A stretch of 64,000 bases of DNA from Sambucus nigra (Eukaryota > Streptophyta > Magnoliopsida > Dipsacales > Adoxaceae). Location of the stretch: NCBI GenBank assembly GCA_949130495.1, contig OX422214.1:249864187-249928186 (forward strand). Reading direction: 5' to 3'. The notes under the pieces are model-generated. The model searched no databases. It saw nothing but the letters and a program-made list of their open reading frames with translations, and was not told where the DNA came from. The translations under genes were made by a program, and so were the position numbers. This document shows positions 46,433-56,670 of this stretch, piece after piece (the stretch's first letter is position 1; each line of letters starts with the position of its first letter).

Positions 46433-46767
46433 TGATGGAAATGGGTCCTTTTAGATCTTTTATTGCATTTTATTTTATTTTTGTTATTTTATTTTATTTT
46501 ATTATGTTATTGTATTTTCCTTTTATTTTAGTATTTAGAGGTAGGAGTAGCAAAAGGCAATTAATGACATTTTGGTAATTAGAGCATTAGCTTAGAGCCT
46601 AAGCTACTCCTCCCCTAATTAATGCTCTAATTACCAAAATGTCATTAATTGCCTTTTGCTACTCCTACCTCTAAATACTAAAATAAAAGGAAAATACAAT
46701 GACATAATAAAATAACAAAAATAAAATAAAATGCAATAAAAGCCCTAAAAAGGATCCATTTCCATCA
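46433..46767. repeat. Long inverted repeat (hairpin, ~155-bp arms)
   Basis: The left arm (46433-46589) starts TGATGGAAATGGGTCC. The right arm (~46617-46767) is its near-perfect inverse ending GGATCCATTTCCATCA. The spacer of ~27 bp contains AGCTTAGAGCCTAAGCT, itself palindromic. Confidence 0.9.
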
Positions 46768-46814
46768 CGTCTAATACGGGGACCGAGATCGAGACTTTGA
46801 ACCACGGTTTCAAT

Positions 46815-47662
46815 CTCAGTCATCAATTCACTCTCAAAATTGTAGTAGTACAGATTCAAAAGGTGGCATCCTTATTATAAGCCAAGGGTGCTAAAAGGAC
46901 AAGAGTATCCTTACGTATGAAATGAATCAAGCACTAAAGAATAAAGAATATAACAGGATACCATAGAATAATAATAATTACAGATATGCTAGATTTGCAA
47001 CATCCTCCCCACTTTTGAGAAGTTGCCATATAGCCCCGATGTTTGTGATAGAAGTAGGGATTGACATGTTGAAGGGTAGCATTAATAACCCAAGTATACT
47101 TGGCATCAGAATGACTGAACCAACAAAAGGGAAATAAAGTATAGTCACCAGCAGGGGAAGCAACAGTATATTCGAATCAAGGATTCACTCAACATGAGAG
47201 TTGAATGAGTATCAAGCGGCATGCGAAGCAACTTGATTGGCGGTAGACCCTCGAGAAGAATGGCGTCGGTGGAAGGGGCATGTGATTTTGGTGCATAATG
47301 AAGGATTTGGGAAGGACAAGTAGGGGGCTGGAGGGGATCACGAGGCATTGAATGTAGGGGAGGTTGCAGCGGCGCTGTGGGAGTGCTATGGGGCATGTGT
47401 AGTGGGATGGAGAGACTCACAAGTAGGATTTTGTGGGCTAGGGAGAGACTTATGGAGGGAAGCAGCTGGCGGGTGGTAAGAGGTGGGACGAGCTAGCGCA
47501 ACAGTAGATGAGGAAACATCTTCCACGTGATGCGTAGCACCAATGCAATGCCTTAAAGGTGACTTACAAACGACCTAGCAAGTCGGTCGATTGATTCCAA
47601 TGCACATCCAGGTGACTCCCAAAAAATGTAGGCGAAGTTAGTCAGGGCCTAAAACCACCAAT
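46815..47662. other. Unassigned DNA between inserted elements
   Basis: Gene-like composition around 47150-47640 but no recognised protein. Minus-strand ORFs at 46978-47163 and 47145-47420 (Pro/Leu-rich) could be retroelement debris. Confidence 0.45.
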
Positions 47663-47870
47663 TGCTAGAACATGGAGGAAGTGGAGAAAACGGGGATAGT
47701 GGACAGAGTGGGGGATGATGGTGCCCCCACCCATTCATTTTTCTTTTGGTGGCTTTCTTCTTTTCTCCCTCAATCTCTCCGCAAATCACTCCCCCTCTGC
47801 TTGATCTGCTACTATAAATACAACCCGTTGTTGAAGATAAAAACCATCCAATTCTTTTAATTGAAACAAC

Positions 47871-48412
47871 TGGTTGGATGAATTAGAGACAAGCAAGTGG
47901 GGCGTTATGTGATAAGAGGATAATATATAAATTAAAAGGAAAATTTTATAGAATAGTTGTTAGGTCAACGACTCTATATGGAGCAAAATGTTGGACTTAA
48001 AAGAAAAAATATGAACGAAGTCTCCATGTTACTGAGAAGAGGATGCTCCGATGGATGACAAGAATTACTAAAATGGACAAGATTAAAAACCATTACGTGA
48101 GAGAAAAGTTAGGAGTAGCTCCCATTAGCGATAAATTAAGAGAGAGGAGACTTAGATGGTATGGACATGTGTTGCGTAGGCCAATAAATGCACACCTATA
48201 ACAAGAGAGATTATTGAAAATAGAGGGTAAAAGAGAAAGGGGCCGTCCTAAGCTATCGTGGGAGGAAATTTTTAGGAGAGATCTTAAGGCATTAAACTTG
48301 AATGATAATATTGCTTATAATAGATAAGAATGGAAAAGGAGAATCCCTGTGGTTGACCCCATGTGATGGGATTAAGGCAGGGATGATGACGTTGATGACG
48401 TTGATGATGATA
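47871..48412 (+). pseudogene. LINE (RTE-like) reverse transcriptase, 3' end fragment
   Basis: One frame encodes KGKFYRIVVRSTTLYGAKCW, then KRMLRWMTRI, VREKLGVAPI, LRERRLRWYGHVLRRP, ERGRPKLSWEEIFRRDLKAL and a final VVDPM, with three in-frame TAA codons. This is the widespread C-terminal part of plant non-LTR reverse transcriptases. The 3' end is a short GATGACGTT/GATGAT microsatellite (48385-48412), as in RTE-type LINEs, which lack poly(A). It is 5' truncated and sits inside the copia 5' LTR. Confidence 0.85.
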
Positions 48413-48488
48413 TTTTCTTGACCTATTAAATTCCATGGTCCTGGAAATATTATTGGCAGATATTAGCAGCTTCTAATTTCCCAACAAT

Positions 48489-48500
48489 TGGTATCAGAGC
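48489..48500 (+). other. Primer binding site (initiator tRNA-Met)
   Basis: TGGTATCAGAGC, two bases after the LTR end ...CCCAACA (48486). Confidence 0.9.
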
Positions 48501-48597
48501 TCTTAGTTTGACAACCTTGAGTAGATGGGAGCTGTTTGACAAAAAATATTGTGCGTATTTTTTTTGTACTCGACAATTTTTTGGTGGAGTGGGAGTA

Positions 48598-50049
48598 ATG
48601 GCGTCAGAAAAAGAAAACTCTAATGTCGCAAAATTTGACAGTACAAATTTTGGATTTTGGAAAATGCAAATGGAGGACTATCTCTACCAGATTTGTATTT
48701 ACCACTGGGTAAAAAGCCAGAAGAAATAAAGGATCTCAAATGGCAGCTGCTTGACCAGAAAGCTCTTGGCACTGTGAGGCTATCATTCTCAATGTCGGTG
48801 GCGTTTAATATAACAAATGAGAAGACGACAACATCTCTCATAGCTGCCCTTTTCAGCATGTATGAACAACCTTCTGCAGCAAATAAAGTTCATTTGATTA
48901 AAAAATTATTTAATCTGAAAATGACTGAAGGCGGACAGTTTAGGGAACATCTAAACGCGTTCAACGAAGTGATTGGTCAACTAGAATCAGTTGATATCAA
49001 CTTTAATGATGAAATTCGAGCTACATTAATTCTGGGGCAGATGCCCGAGAGTTGGAGCGGAACAATTACTACAATCAATAGTTATGCAGGAAAATCCAAA
49101 CTGAAGCTTGATGATGTCGTTAGTATAGACGTTGAACATGGAAAGCAGAGGCAGAGATTCAAACATGAAAAGGGTACTTTGCAGTTATGTCAAGCAGAGT
49201 ACATCAGTTGTGTTTTGCAGAGGTTCAACATGGGTGATGCTAAAGCTGTTAGCACGCTATTGGCTAGTCTCTTTCGACTATTCAACAACCAGTCACCGAG
49301 ACGCTATTGGCTAGTCACTTTCGACTATTCAACAACCTGTCACCGAAGACGGAGGATGAGAAGAACTTCATGGCCAAGGTTCCATATACCTTTGCCATTG
49401 AAAGTTTGATGTATGCCATGTTCTGCACGAGACCAGATATTGCTCATGCAGTGGGAGCAGTGAGCATATTCATGACCAACCGGGGAAAGCAACATTGGGA
49501 AGCAATGACGTGAATACCAAGGTACTTGCGAGGTACTATCAATAGATGTCTATGCTTCAGACAAGGCGAGATAAAATTGCAGGGTATGCAGATGCTGACT
49601 TTGCTGGTGAAGTAGATCATAGAAGGAGCACTTTCGGTTATGTTTTCATAGTAGGTACTTCAGCAGTTAGTTGGGTTACGCAACTACAGAAGATAGCCGC
49701 ATTATCCACCACAGAGGTACAATACATAGTTGTGACAAAAACCAACAAGGAGATGATCTGGTTACAAGAATTATTGGTAGAGTTAGGATTCAGACAGATG
49801 AAGAATGTTTTGCACAGTGATAGTCACAGTGACAGTGCTATATATCTTGCAAAGAATTCGGCATTTCATTCAAGAACCAAGCACATTGGGCTTTGTTACC
49901 AGTTCACCAGATCACTTTTGGAAGATGGAGTGTTAACACTTGAGAAGATCCACGAAATTAAGAATCCAACTGATATGTTAACCAAGTCAGACTTCAGTAG
50001 GTCTTCAAGATTAGAAGACAAGAAAGTTTCACACCCAGTTCACAAATAA
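48598..50049 (+). pseudogene. copia gag fused to RT/RNase H C-terminus by internal deletion
   Basis: The gag frame starts at ATG 48598 (MASEKENSN, FDSTNFGFWKMQMEDYLYQ). A 4-nt loss near 48690, compared with the sister element, shifts the frame. Gag continues from 48657 (LFSMYEQPSAANKVHLIKKL, ESWSGTITTINSY). At ~49165 it jumps in frame to the end of reverse transcriptase (QAEYISCVLQRFNMGDAKA). A 47-bp tandem duplication (49255-49348) and a frameshift follow. The RNase H part (49546-50049) has [25 protein letters not shown] and FHSRTKHIGL motifs. The zinc knuckle, protease, integrase and YVDD box are gone. Confidence 0.85.
49255..49348 (+). repeat. 47-bp tandem duplication
   Basis: GCTATTGGCTAGTC(T/A)CTTTCG followed by ACTATTCAACAACC(A/T)GTCACCGA occurs twice in a row within the pol remnant; it is absent from the sister element. 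Confidence 0.9.
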
Positions 50050-50098
50050 ATGCATTGGTGGAAAGAAGTGTTCCACATATAACCTCCAAGTGGGAGAT

Positions 50099-50402
50099 TG
50101 TTAGAATATGGAGGAAGGGGAGAAAATGGGGATAGTGGATAAAGTGGGGATAATGGTGCCCCCACCCGTTCATTTATCTTTTGGTGGCCTTGTTTTTTTC
50201 TCCCTCAATCTCTCCGCAAATCACTCCAGCCTCTCCCTGATCTGCTACTATAAATACAACCCTTTGCTGAAGATAAAAACCTTCTAATTCTCTCACTTGA
50301 AAAAACAAGAGTAGAGAGAAAAATACAGAGTGTGTATTTTCATAGAAGTGTTGTTAGTGTAAGCCAGAAAGATATAGAGTGAGTATTTTCAGAGTGCCAA
50401 GA
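50099..50402 (+). repeat. 3' LTR of the plus-strand copia element (truncated)
   Basis: TGTTAGAATATGGAGGAAGG onward, with a TATA-like CTATAAATAC (50247-50256). It ends where the inverse LTR begins, near AGAGTTTGAGGG. Confidence 0.8.
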
Positions 50403-50514
50403 GTTTGAGGGAGAAAAGAAGAAAGCCACTAAAAGAGAAATGAATGGGTGGGGGTACAATTATCCCCACTTTGTCCACTATCCCCATTTTCCCCACTTCC
50501 TCCATATTCTAACA
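50403..50514 (-). repeat. 3' LTR fragment of the minus-strand copia element
   Basis: In inverse it begins TGTTAGAATATGGAGGAAG at 50514 and runs ~112 bp before meeting the plus-strand LTR. Its polypurine tract in inverse is at 50516-50531. Confidence 0.8.
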
Positions 50515-50598
50515 ATCTCCCACTTGGAGGCTGTGGAACACTTTTCCCCACTAATGCATTTATCTGTGAACTTGGTGTGAGACTTTCTTATCTTCTAA

Positions 50599-50892
50599 TC
50601 TTGAAGACCTACTGAAGTTGAGCACAACTCCAGTTTATCTGTAGTCATTGAGTTGGTTAATATATCAGCTAGATTCTTGCTTCCCTGGATCTTCTCAATT
50701 ATCAAGACGCCATCTTCCAAAAGTGATGTGACGAAGTGATAGCGAAGTCCGACGTGCTTGGTTCTTGAATGAAATGCCGAATTTTTCGCAAGATGTATAG
50801 CACTCTGGTTATCACTGTACAAAACATTCTTCACCAATAATCTATGTAACCAGATCATCTCCTTGCTGGCTTTTGTCACGACTATGTATTCT
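50599..50892 (-). pseudogene. copia RNase H, C-terminal part
   Basis: Encodes EAEYIVVTKASKEMIWLHRL, SAIHLAKNSAFHSRTKHVGL, then GSKNLADILT and KLELCSTSVGL, the standard end of copia Pol. It is separated from its N-terminal half by the hAT insertion at 50901. Confidence 0.85.
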
Positions 50893-52850
50893 GCCTCTGT
50901 CAGTGTCGGATCCAAAAATTTCATATTTGGGGGGCCCAAGCATTAAGTAAACAAAATATAAATATGAATATGCGAAGCAAATGAATAAATAATCCCAAAC
51001 ATTCATTACGTAGATCGTTATTAACATAAACATGGTTGACATGGATAATTAAAAAAAAATGACCCAAATTACATAGGAATTTTTGTCATCGCAAATTGGG
51101 ATCGACGTTCTTTCATTTCATAAAAGTCATTAATAATATCATCAACTTAAAAATCTCAAGCAATTTCTTTCTCTCTATATATAGTCAGATAATTTGCAAG
51201 AAAGTCATCCTCCATCTTGTTCCGTAGCTTGGTCTTAACATGTTTCATTGCCGAAAATGCACGTTTTGTTGTTGCAGTTGAAACGGGGAGAGTTAACACT
51301 ATGCGAATTAATCTATCAGCAAGGGGATAAATTGTTGATTTTCTTGTTTTGGCCAAAACTTGGCACAACTCGAAATTGTAGACACCTTTTGCAACTCAGT
51401 ATTTCCACGAATGTCAAGCTCATAATGCTCCAACTGACACCTCAAACACATTCTCTTGTTCATTGAAGTCATTTGGATAGAATTTCTTTGGAAGTTTGCA
51501 AATATCATCAATGTTGAACGACTTATAAGAATCATAAAGGTCAAGTGCCGTGCTCAAAATAAGCAACTCCATCATATCCTCTTAAATCTGTGATTCAATT
51601 CTTGCATTTGAGAGTCTATTGCAGCAGTAAACACTTCAAACCGAAAATGATGCTCAATTGTAATGTCCCTTTCTCGAGATCTACCTCGACCACCACTATA
51701 ACGAGCACTCATATTAGGAATTTCTATCTTACACTTTTCACAAAGTGATTTCACTTTATCAAATAAAGGATCCCATCCATCTTCTCTCAATTTTTTCATA
51801 AGGGATTTTTTGTTGATACCAAATGAATTGCATTCACTATATCTTGGGATTTGCGTTGTAAAGCTTGGCAAAGATCATCACCAATCCCCATAATCTCTCT
51901 CATAAGATGTAAGGTAAATATGAATTCGAAAGAAGTGATCAAATCATAAACTCCATCTGCATCTCCACGTTGAACATAACTTGTCCCATCAGCAATAACA
52001 TTTTTTAAGACTGAACAAGTTGCATCAAACATAGATATGAAGCTACGAAGAGGGCCCAAATGAGAGCTCAATCGGGTATGGCCCGTTTTAAAGTGCTAAT
52101 TTGATTAAAACCTTTACCTGTCTCAACTTCTTCAATGACAAGTTTTTTCACAATTTCTTCTCCTTGAGCAATTTTCAATTGATCATTCCATTTGCAAGAG
52201 GACCCAGCTGCATTGACAATGAGAGGCAAATAATTGAAAAATTGATGAACGGGAAAAGCTTCTTGTGAAGCAGCCACAAGTGTGAATTGCAAAAGACGAG
52301 CAAGCTAGTGAATATAGTATGCAAAAGGGCACTCATTCAAAAAAAGAACTTGCAACCCATTCCATTCCCCATGCATATCGTCGTATCCTTGACCTCGCAT
52401 ATTTTGTATAGTAAAATTATTATTAGAAAGGACAATTGATATTTCTTTCTTCAAAGTCGATGACATGGTATCAGGTACATGAACCAAATCAAAAAATCAC
52501 TCCCGTATAAAACCATTTATAGTGACAAATCTTAGAACAATTGCCATTTGCTCTCTTTTTGCTTCATCTCGGGACTCGTCCACAATAATACAAAATTTGA
52601 CATCATTAATTTCTTCCCAAATGACCTCCTGAATTTACCTTGCATAAATTTGTAAAATTTCCGGAGCTCTATCCAAGACCATTGCAACAACCTCCTCACT
52701 ATAAGATGCCAAAAGTTTTAATAATTCAATAAAGTTTCCTCGATTTATTGACTCTGACCATTCATCGTGACCTCTAAAAGCACAAGCTTGAAAAGTGAGC
52801 CATTTAACCGCATCTATTGAAGTCTTCAATCTCAATCTATTGTTTTTCAC

Positions 52851-52852
<2 letters not shown>

Positions 52853-52942
<90 letters not shown>
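52853..52942 (+). repeat. (CA)n(TA)n compound microsatellite
   Basis: About 25 CA units followed by about 19 TA units. Confidence 0.97.
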
Positions 52943-52946
<4 letters not shown>

Positions 52947-53096
52947 GAAGGTTGTCAACAATCTTCTCAATATACAACCTTCTCAATATATTGCGATTGG
53001 TTAATGAGATCATGACAACAATTCAAGAAATCTTATGCAACGAATATGGATCTTTACCAACATAATTTAAAAGAGCACAATTGACACCACAACTAA

Positions 53097-53291
53097 GGGC
53101 CCGTTTGGTTATGTATTCAGAAAACTCGATTTAAATGCTGTTTTTAGTTACACTTTTAAAATTCAGTTTTGTGTTTATAAATATTGGTGCGCGTTTGGTA
53201 AACTTGTTTTTAAATGCAGTTTTCTGAAAATTTGATAAAGTTAACAAACATGTATATTTATATTATACATATATGCGTGTGTGTGTGTGTG

Positions 53292-53324
<33 letters not shown>

Positions 53325-54001
53325 ATATATACATACATACATACATTATAAATGCATAAATGTATCATGTATTTTTATGAATATTTAATGAGGTTGGTTG
53401 GGGAGTTTGACTATGTATATCATTGTACATATATAATACAAATGTATACATACATATATATATGTATATATATCTATATCTATATTATGATATTGCATGT
53501 ATAATTCACAATAAAATTGTATACATACATGAATTGGTAATATTTCTTAATAGATATGTACTATATATATATTTTATATTATTCCATACATTAATAATAC
53601 ATGTATAAAACTATATATAAGTATCATGTATCTATTGATAATATTATTTAATATATGGATCTTAGTATATTATATAATTTAATAAAATATAAATATGTGA
53701 AATTTGTGTAATTGTACATATATATTTTTTATTTGTAAGAATTACATATATATTAATGTATTTTTTATGTATTTTATATATTAAGGTATAAATGCATATA
53801 AATATTAAGAATGAATAATTCTGATTTGAAAAATAAAAAACAGAATTTAGAAAACACCCTTTTATTGTTTTTTGAAAAACTTGATTATAATACAAAAATA
53901 TTATAATTCAATATTTAAAATAGGTGTGCCAAGCAAATTTTTTTATCAGAATTGTATTTAAATACATAAAACAAAATTATAGTTGCAAACCAAACAGACC
54001 C
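53097..54001. mobile_element. Tourist-like MITE (PIF/Harbinger)
   Basis: Terminal repeats GGGCCCGTTTGGTT (left) and, in inverse from the right, GGGTCTGTTTGGTTTGCA. Perfect TAA duplication (53094-53096 and 54002-54004). 905 bp, AT-rich, with a (TC)n run (53292-53314) and many ATACAT/TATATA repeats. Non-coding. Confidence 0.85.
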
Positions 54002-54437
54002 TAACTTTCTTCCATGAACGACATCCCTCCACCATGAATACATTAGATATAGGGCAACCCGATGGTTTGGTAAAAAGAAAGCAAGGCAGACGATAAATCC
54101 CATCAGTAGTTGGAGAATATTCCAACTGATTTGGAAACAGCTTGAACCAAGAAATTTGAAGTCGGCAAGGATGTTTATCTTCATTAAATGGGTATCGTGA
54201 AAGATGTTGATATGGATCGATTTTAATGTAAGCTCGTCGGAGTTCATCACGTTGATTATAAGGATATTGCCATATCTGTTGGCGTAATCCTGGATCACGA
54301 TCAAAAGAATTTGGATTTTTTTGAGTCAAGCTGATTTTGGGAACCTTTGAAGGTCGATGTTCAATTTCAACATTAGAGGGGGGTCGTTCTGTAGAAATTA
54401 GTGGATAAGCATCTAAACTTTCAACAACACTTTTCAT

Positions 54438-55374
54438 GAAAAATGCATCAATAACGTTCTCTTGACCATGATTGACTATAAAAATATTAATGCATAAAGA
54501 ATAACATTTTAATTACTTTAAGCAAATTAACAAGCCTGTTATCTAAAATTAAAATAAAAGAAAGAACATAAATTACAGAAATGATACATTACAGTGACAA
54601 AAATGAAATTACAGTAACATAAATTAACAAGCCTCTTATCTTAATCTTAAATAATAGTTACATAAATTACATAAATTACAATTCAAGGAATTAACAAGCC
54701 TATTATCTTAATCGTAAATTATAGTTACATAAATTAAAGAAATGATAAATTACAACTATCTTAATCTTAAATTAATTATTCATAATGAGCATAAGTTACA
54801 ATTTACGAAATGATACTTAATAGTACTAGATTCAAAATATTTAATGAAATCTTTCTCATATTGCAAATCTTAAAAAATAAACATTTATAAAAAAAAACTG
54901 AATAATTTGAAACAAAGAAAAAAAGAATCAATGAAAAAAATTTCCCAAAAAAAAAAAAATACCTCACAAAAAAGACTCCGATTGGATCCAAGAGGGTAAA
55001 AATTCCGATTCTGATGATGGTCGAGTCGGTCTGTCTACTGTCTATTTCTTCATATTAGATGGAGCAGTTGTGAGTTATTTTCTATTTGCGAGTTGGATCA
55101 TCATGTGGTCCGTTATTTTCTATTTGGTTCCTTGGAAAGTAAAGTTTAAGAAAAAGTGCAACCTCTTTTTGTCTTTTGTTTAATTATAACCTAATTCTTG
55201 AAAATGTCATTTTTATCCTGCATTGTGTTGTGGGTTTAAAGTCATACGTGTATTTTGTTTTAAAGTAAAGTCAACTTGAGGGGGCCCATTTCATATAAAA
55301 TAAGTTATAATATATATAAAAGTATTGCTTCTATACAGAATTTCAAAACATTTACAAGGACCCAAGCCCCCCTT
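54438..55374. other. 5' noncoding part of the hAT element
   Basis: AT-rich with tandem-like repeats of TACATAAATTA / TTAACAAGCCTNTTATCTTAA (54520-54760). No gene. Confidence 0.6.
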
Positions 55375-55414
55375 GCCCCCCCCCCCCCCCCCCCCATCCG
55401 CCCCTAGCCTCTGT

Positions 55415-55535
55415 GGTGGATAATGCGACTATCTTCTGTAGCTGCGAAACCCAACTAATTGCAGAAGTACCTACTGTGAAAACATAACCGGTAGTGCTCC
55501 TTCTGTGATCTACCTCACCAGCAAAGTAAACATCT
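55415..55535 (-). pseudogene. copia RNase H, middle part
   Basis: Encodes [20 protein letters not shown] and [17 protein letters not shown], between the hAT and the MULE-like insertions. Confidence 0.85.
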
Positions 55536-55539
55536 GCTT

Positions 55540-56661
55540 ATGAAGTACGGACACTCTCCCGGAAGGCACAAATCTAGTTTGACATGTGTCGGACACGTGA
55601 CACGCTCATGACACGCTGGGACACGCGAGTCCTAGAGTGTCCCTCCTTTTTTTTAACGGACACGCTGCGGACACGCAAATCAGGATACGTTGGGGTAAAT
55701 GTAAAATTTTAAAAACTTAAAATGTGGTCCAATGTATAATTTTTAAAACTTTAACTAAATAACATAACAATAAAAACGAAAAACATACCAAAGTTACCCT
55801 ATACTGATCGCAACTTCTCAATTAAAATAACACAACGAAAACAAAATCAAAACAACACAAAAAAGAACCCCAATCTGATTGCAACTTCTCTCTCTCTCCC
55901 CCTCGCAACAAAATAAAAAAAACTCTAGTCTCCATCGCAACTTCTCTCTCTCTCTCTCTCTCTCGCTCTCTCTCTCTCTCTCCATCACAGCTTCATCTCT
56001 CTTAATCTCCATCATAAGGGTAAGTCTCTTCATCCTTTTTGCTGTTGTATCTTTTTTTTTTTAATTAGTTACGAAATACACAGTCTCTTCATCTCTTCAT
56101 CCTTTTTTGCTGTCATCCCTGTTTGCTGTTGATGTTTCATCTCTGTTTCCCTTACGAAATACACTGTCATCCCTTTTTTTTTCTTTTGTTCTTTGATGTT
56201 TCTTCATCCCTGTCAAAAAATAAGATTAGAAACATCAAAGAACAACATTAAAGAACAACATTAGCCCTGTCATAAAATAAATTTATTCAGCCCTGTTTTT
56301 TACTTGTTTGTTTTTTATTTTAGATTATAGATGGCTACAGCAACATCAGCAACATCAAGTGCTGCTAGTACAGCAGCATATGATGAAAATTCAACTAAGC
56401 CACTTTGGGCGTATACTACTGTCAATAATAAAGATGGTTGAACTTTAAATATTGTTTTGTATGGTCCATCTTCTCAATTTATGTAAAGAATGCTCTAATA
56501 ATGTATCTTATGGAAAAAAATCTGTTTTATTTCTTTTGTATATATTTAAATATATATTTTATATTATACGTATCCTAGCGTGTCGTATCCTAGTTTTTAG
56601 AAAAATCACATGTTGCATGTCGTGTCGAAACACGTATTGCGTGTTGAGTTCGTGCTTCATT
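55540..56661. mobile_element. MULE-like GTGTC-family element, copy 2
   Basis: Left end ATGAAGTACGGACAC; right end in inverse ATGAAGCACGAACTC. The interrupted gene supplies the flanks (ACATCTGCT left, GCATCTGAA right, a diverged 9-bp duplication in the codons for ADAD). The left part is rich in GACACG words (GTGTCGGACACGTGACACG); the right part has CGTGTCGTATCCTAGTTTTTAG, shared with copy 1 at ~41535. A (CT)n tract is at 55944-55983. A small plus-strand stretch (56331-56440: MATATSATSSAAST, PLWAYTTVNNKDG) may be a captured or transposase-related exon. Confidence 0.65.
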
Positions 56662-56670
56662 GGCATCTGA

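Larger units (their letters stand above)
44720..46767. mobile_element. Rearranged small LTR-element cluster nested in copy 2
   Basis: Two plus-strand LTR copies (45278-45562 and 46433 to ~46612) each follow the same polypurine tract (AAGAGGGGGAGAG) and the same ~240-bp pre-LTR sequence. The outer borders are inverted LTR pieces. 44720-44815 is the inverse of an LTR end (GTAAACTACACGTCAA) and 46615-46767 is the inverse of an LTR start (...CCATTTCCATCA). Outer TG...CA ends and flanks TGTCC / CGTCT (3 of 5) suggest the whole block arrived as one minus-strand insertion and was then scrambled. The internal DNA is C-rich (44815-45010; 45785-46135). Confidence 0.6.
43726..46806. mobile_element. CATGGTTC element (8-bp TSD, hAT-like), copy 2, interrupted
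   Basis: The left end is CATGGTTCAAAGTCTCGGC (43726) and the right end GACTTTGAACCACG (to 46806), bounded by a perfect 8-bp duplication GTTTCAAT (43718-43725 and 46807-46814). It is related to copy 1 in order: GGCCGAGTT words, GATATCTCGGCGAT, a minisatellite (44240-44460), a TTGACAAGTCC block, and CTCTAAATAGTGTATTTTTG near the right end. The nested LTR cluster (44720-46767) splits it ~40 bp before its end. Its own length is ~1.0 kb and it is non-coding. Confidence 0.75.
47663..50402 (+). mobile_element. Internally deleted copia element (Tork/TNT1-like), plus strand
   Basis: The 5' LTR starts at 47663 (TGCTAGAACATGG), is split by a LINE fragment (47871-48412) and ends at 48486. Then follow a perfect primer site, a gag-RNase H fusion frame, a polypurine tract (CAAGTGGGAGATT) and the 3' LTR from 50099, which is cut at 50402 by the inverse element. 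It is a close relative of the minus-strand element 50403-60665 and lacks protease, integrase and most of reverse transcriptase. Confidence 0.85.
51156..54437 (-). pseudogene. hAT transposase (TTF zinc finger, DUF4371, dimerisation domain), broken
   Basis: Starting at ATG 54437 the minus strand encodes a TTF-type finger region (DPGLRQQIWQYPYNQRDELR, SRYPFNEDKHPCRLQISWF, PCFLF). After the MITE comes a DUF4371 part (RLRLKTSIDAVKWLTFQACA, FRGHDEWSES, GNFIELLKLLASY), then blocks at 52487-51572. The C-terminal dimerisation motif is LPVSTATTKRAFSAMKHVKT with LRNKMEDDFLANYL (51368-51156). This is the zinc-finger-MYM-type-1-like transposase group. At least eight separate reading-frame blocks show many frameshifts or stops; a dinucleotide microsatellite lies within the coding part. 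Confidence 0.85.
50901..55406 (-). mobile_element. hAT transposon with ZMYM/TTF-type transposase
   Basis: Flanked by a perfect 8-bp duplication GCCTCTGT (50893-50900 and 55407-55414) within RNase H. Terminal repeats are CAGTGTCGGAT (left) and TAGGGGCGGAT (right, inverse). The transposase is on the minus strand. The right end carries a ~19-C tract. A Tourist-like MITE (53097-54001) and a CA/TA microsatellite have grown inside. 4.5 kb in total. Confidence 0.9.

Noticed and set aside
46978..47420. Minus-strand ORFs as a copia protease or Gag
   Set aside because: A weak resemblance to a copia Gag/protease border was noticed, but no DSG/DTG or zinc knuckle is present, so no assignment was made.
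52795..53065. ORFs with poly-His/Thr and poly-Tyr/Ile runs
   Set aside because: Translations of the (CA)n(TA)n microsatellite within the hAT transposase relic.
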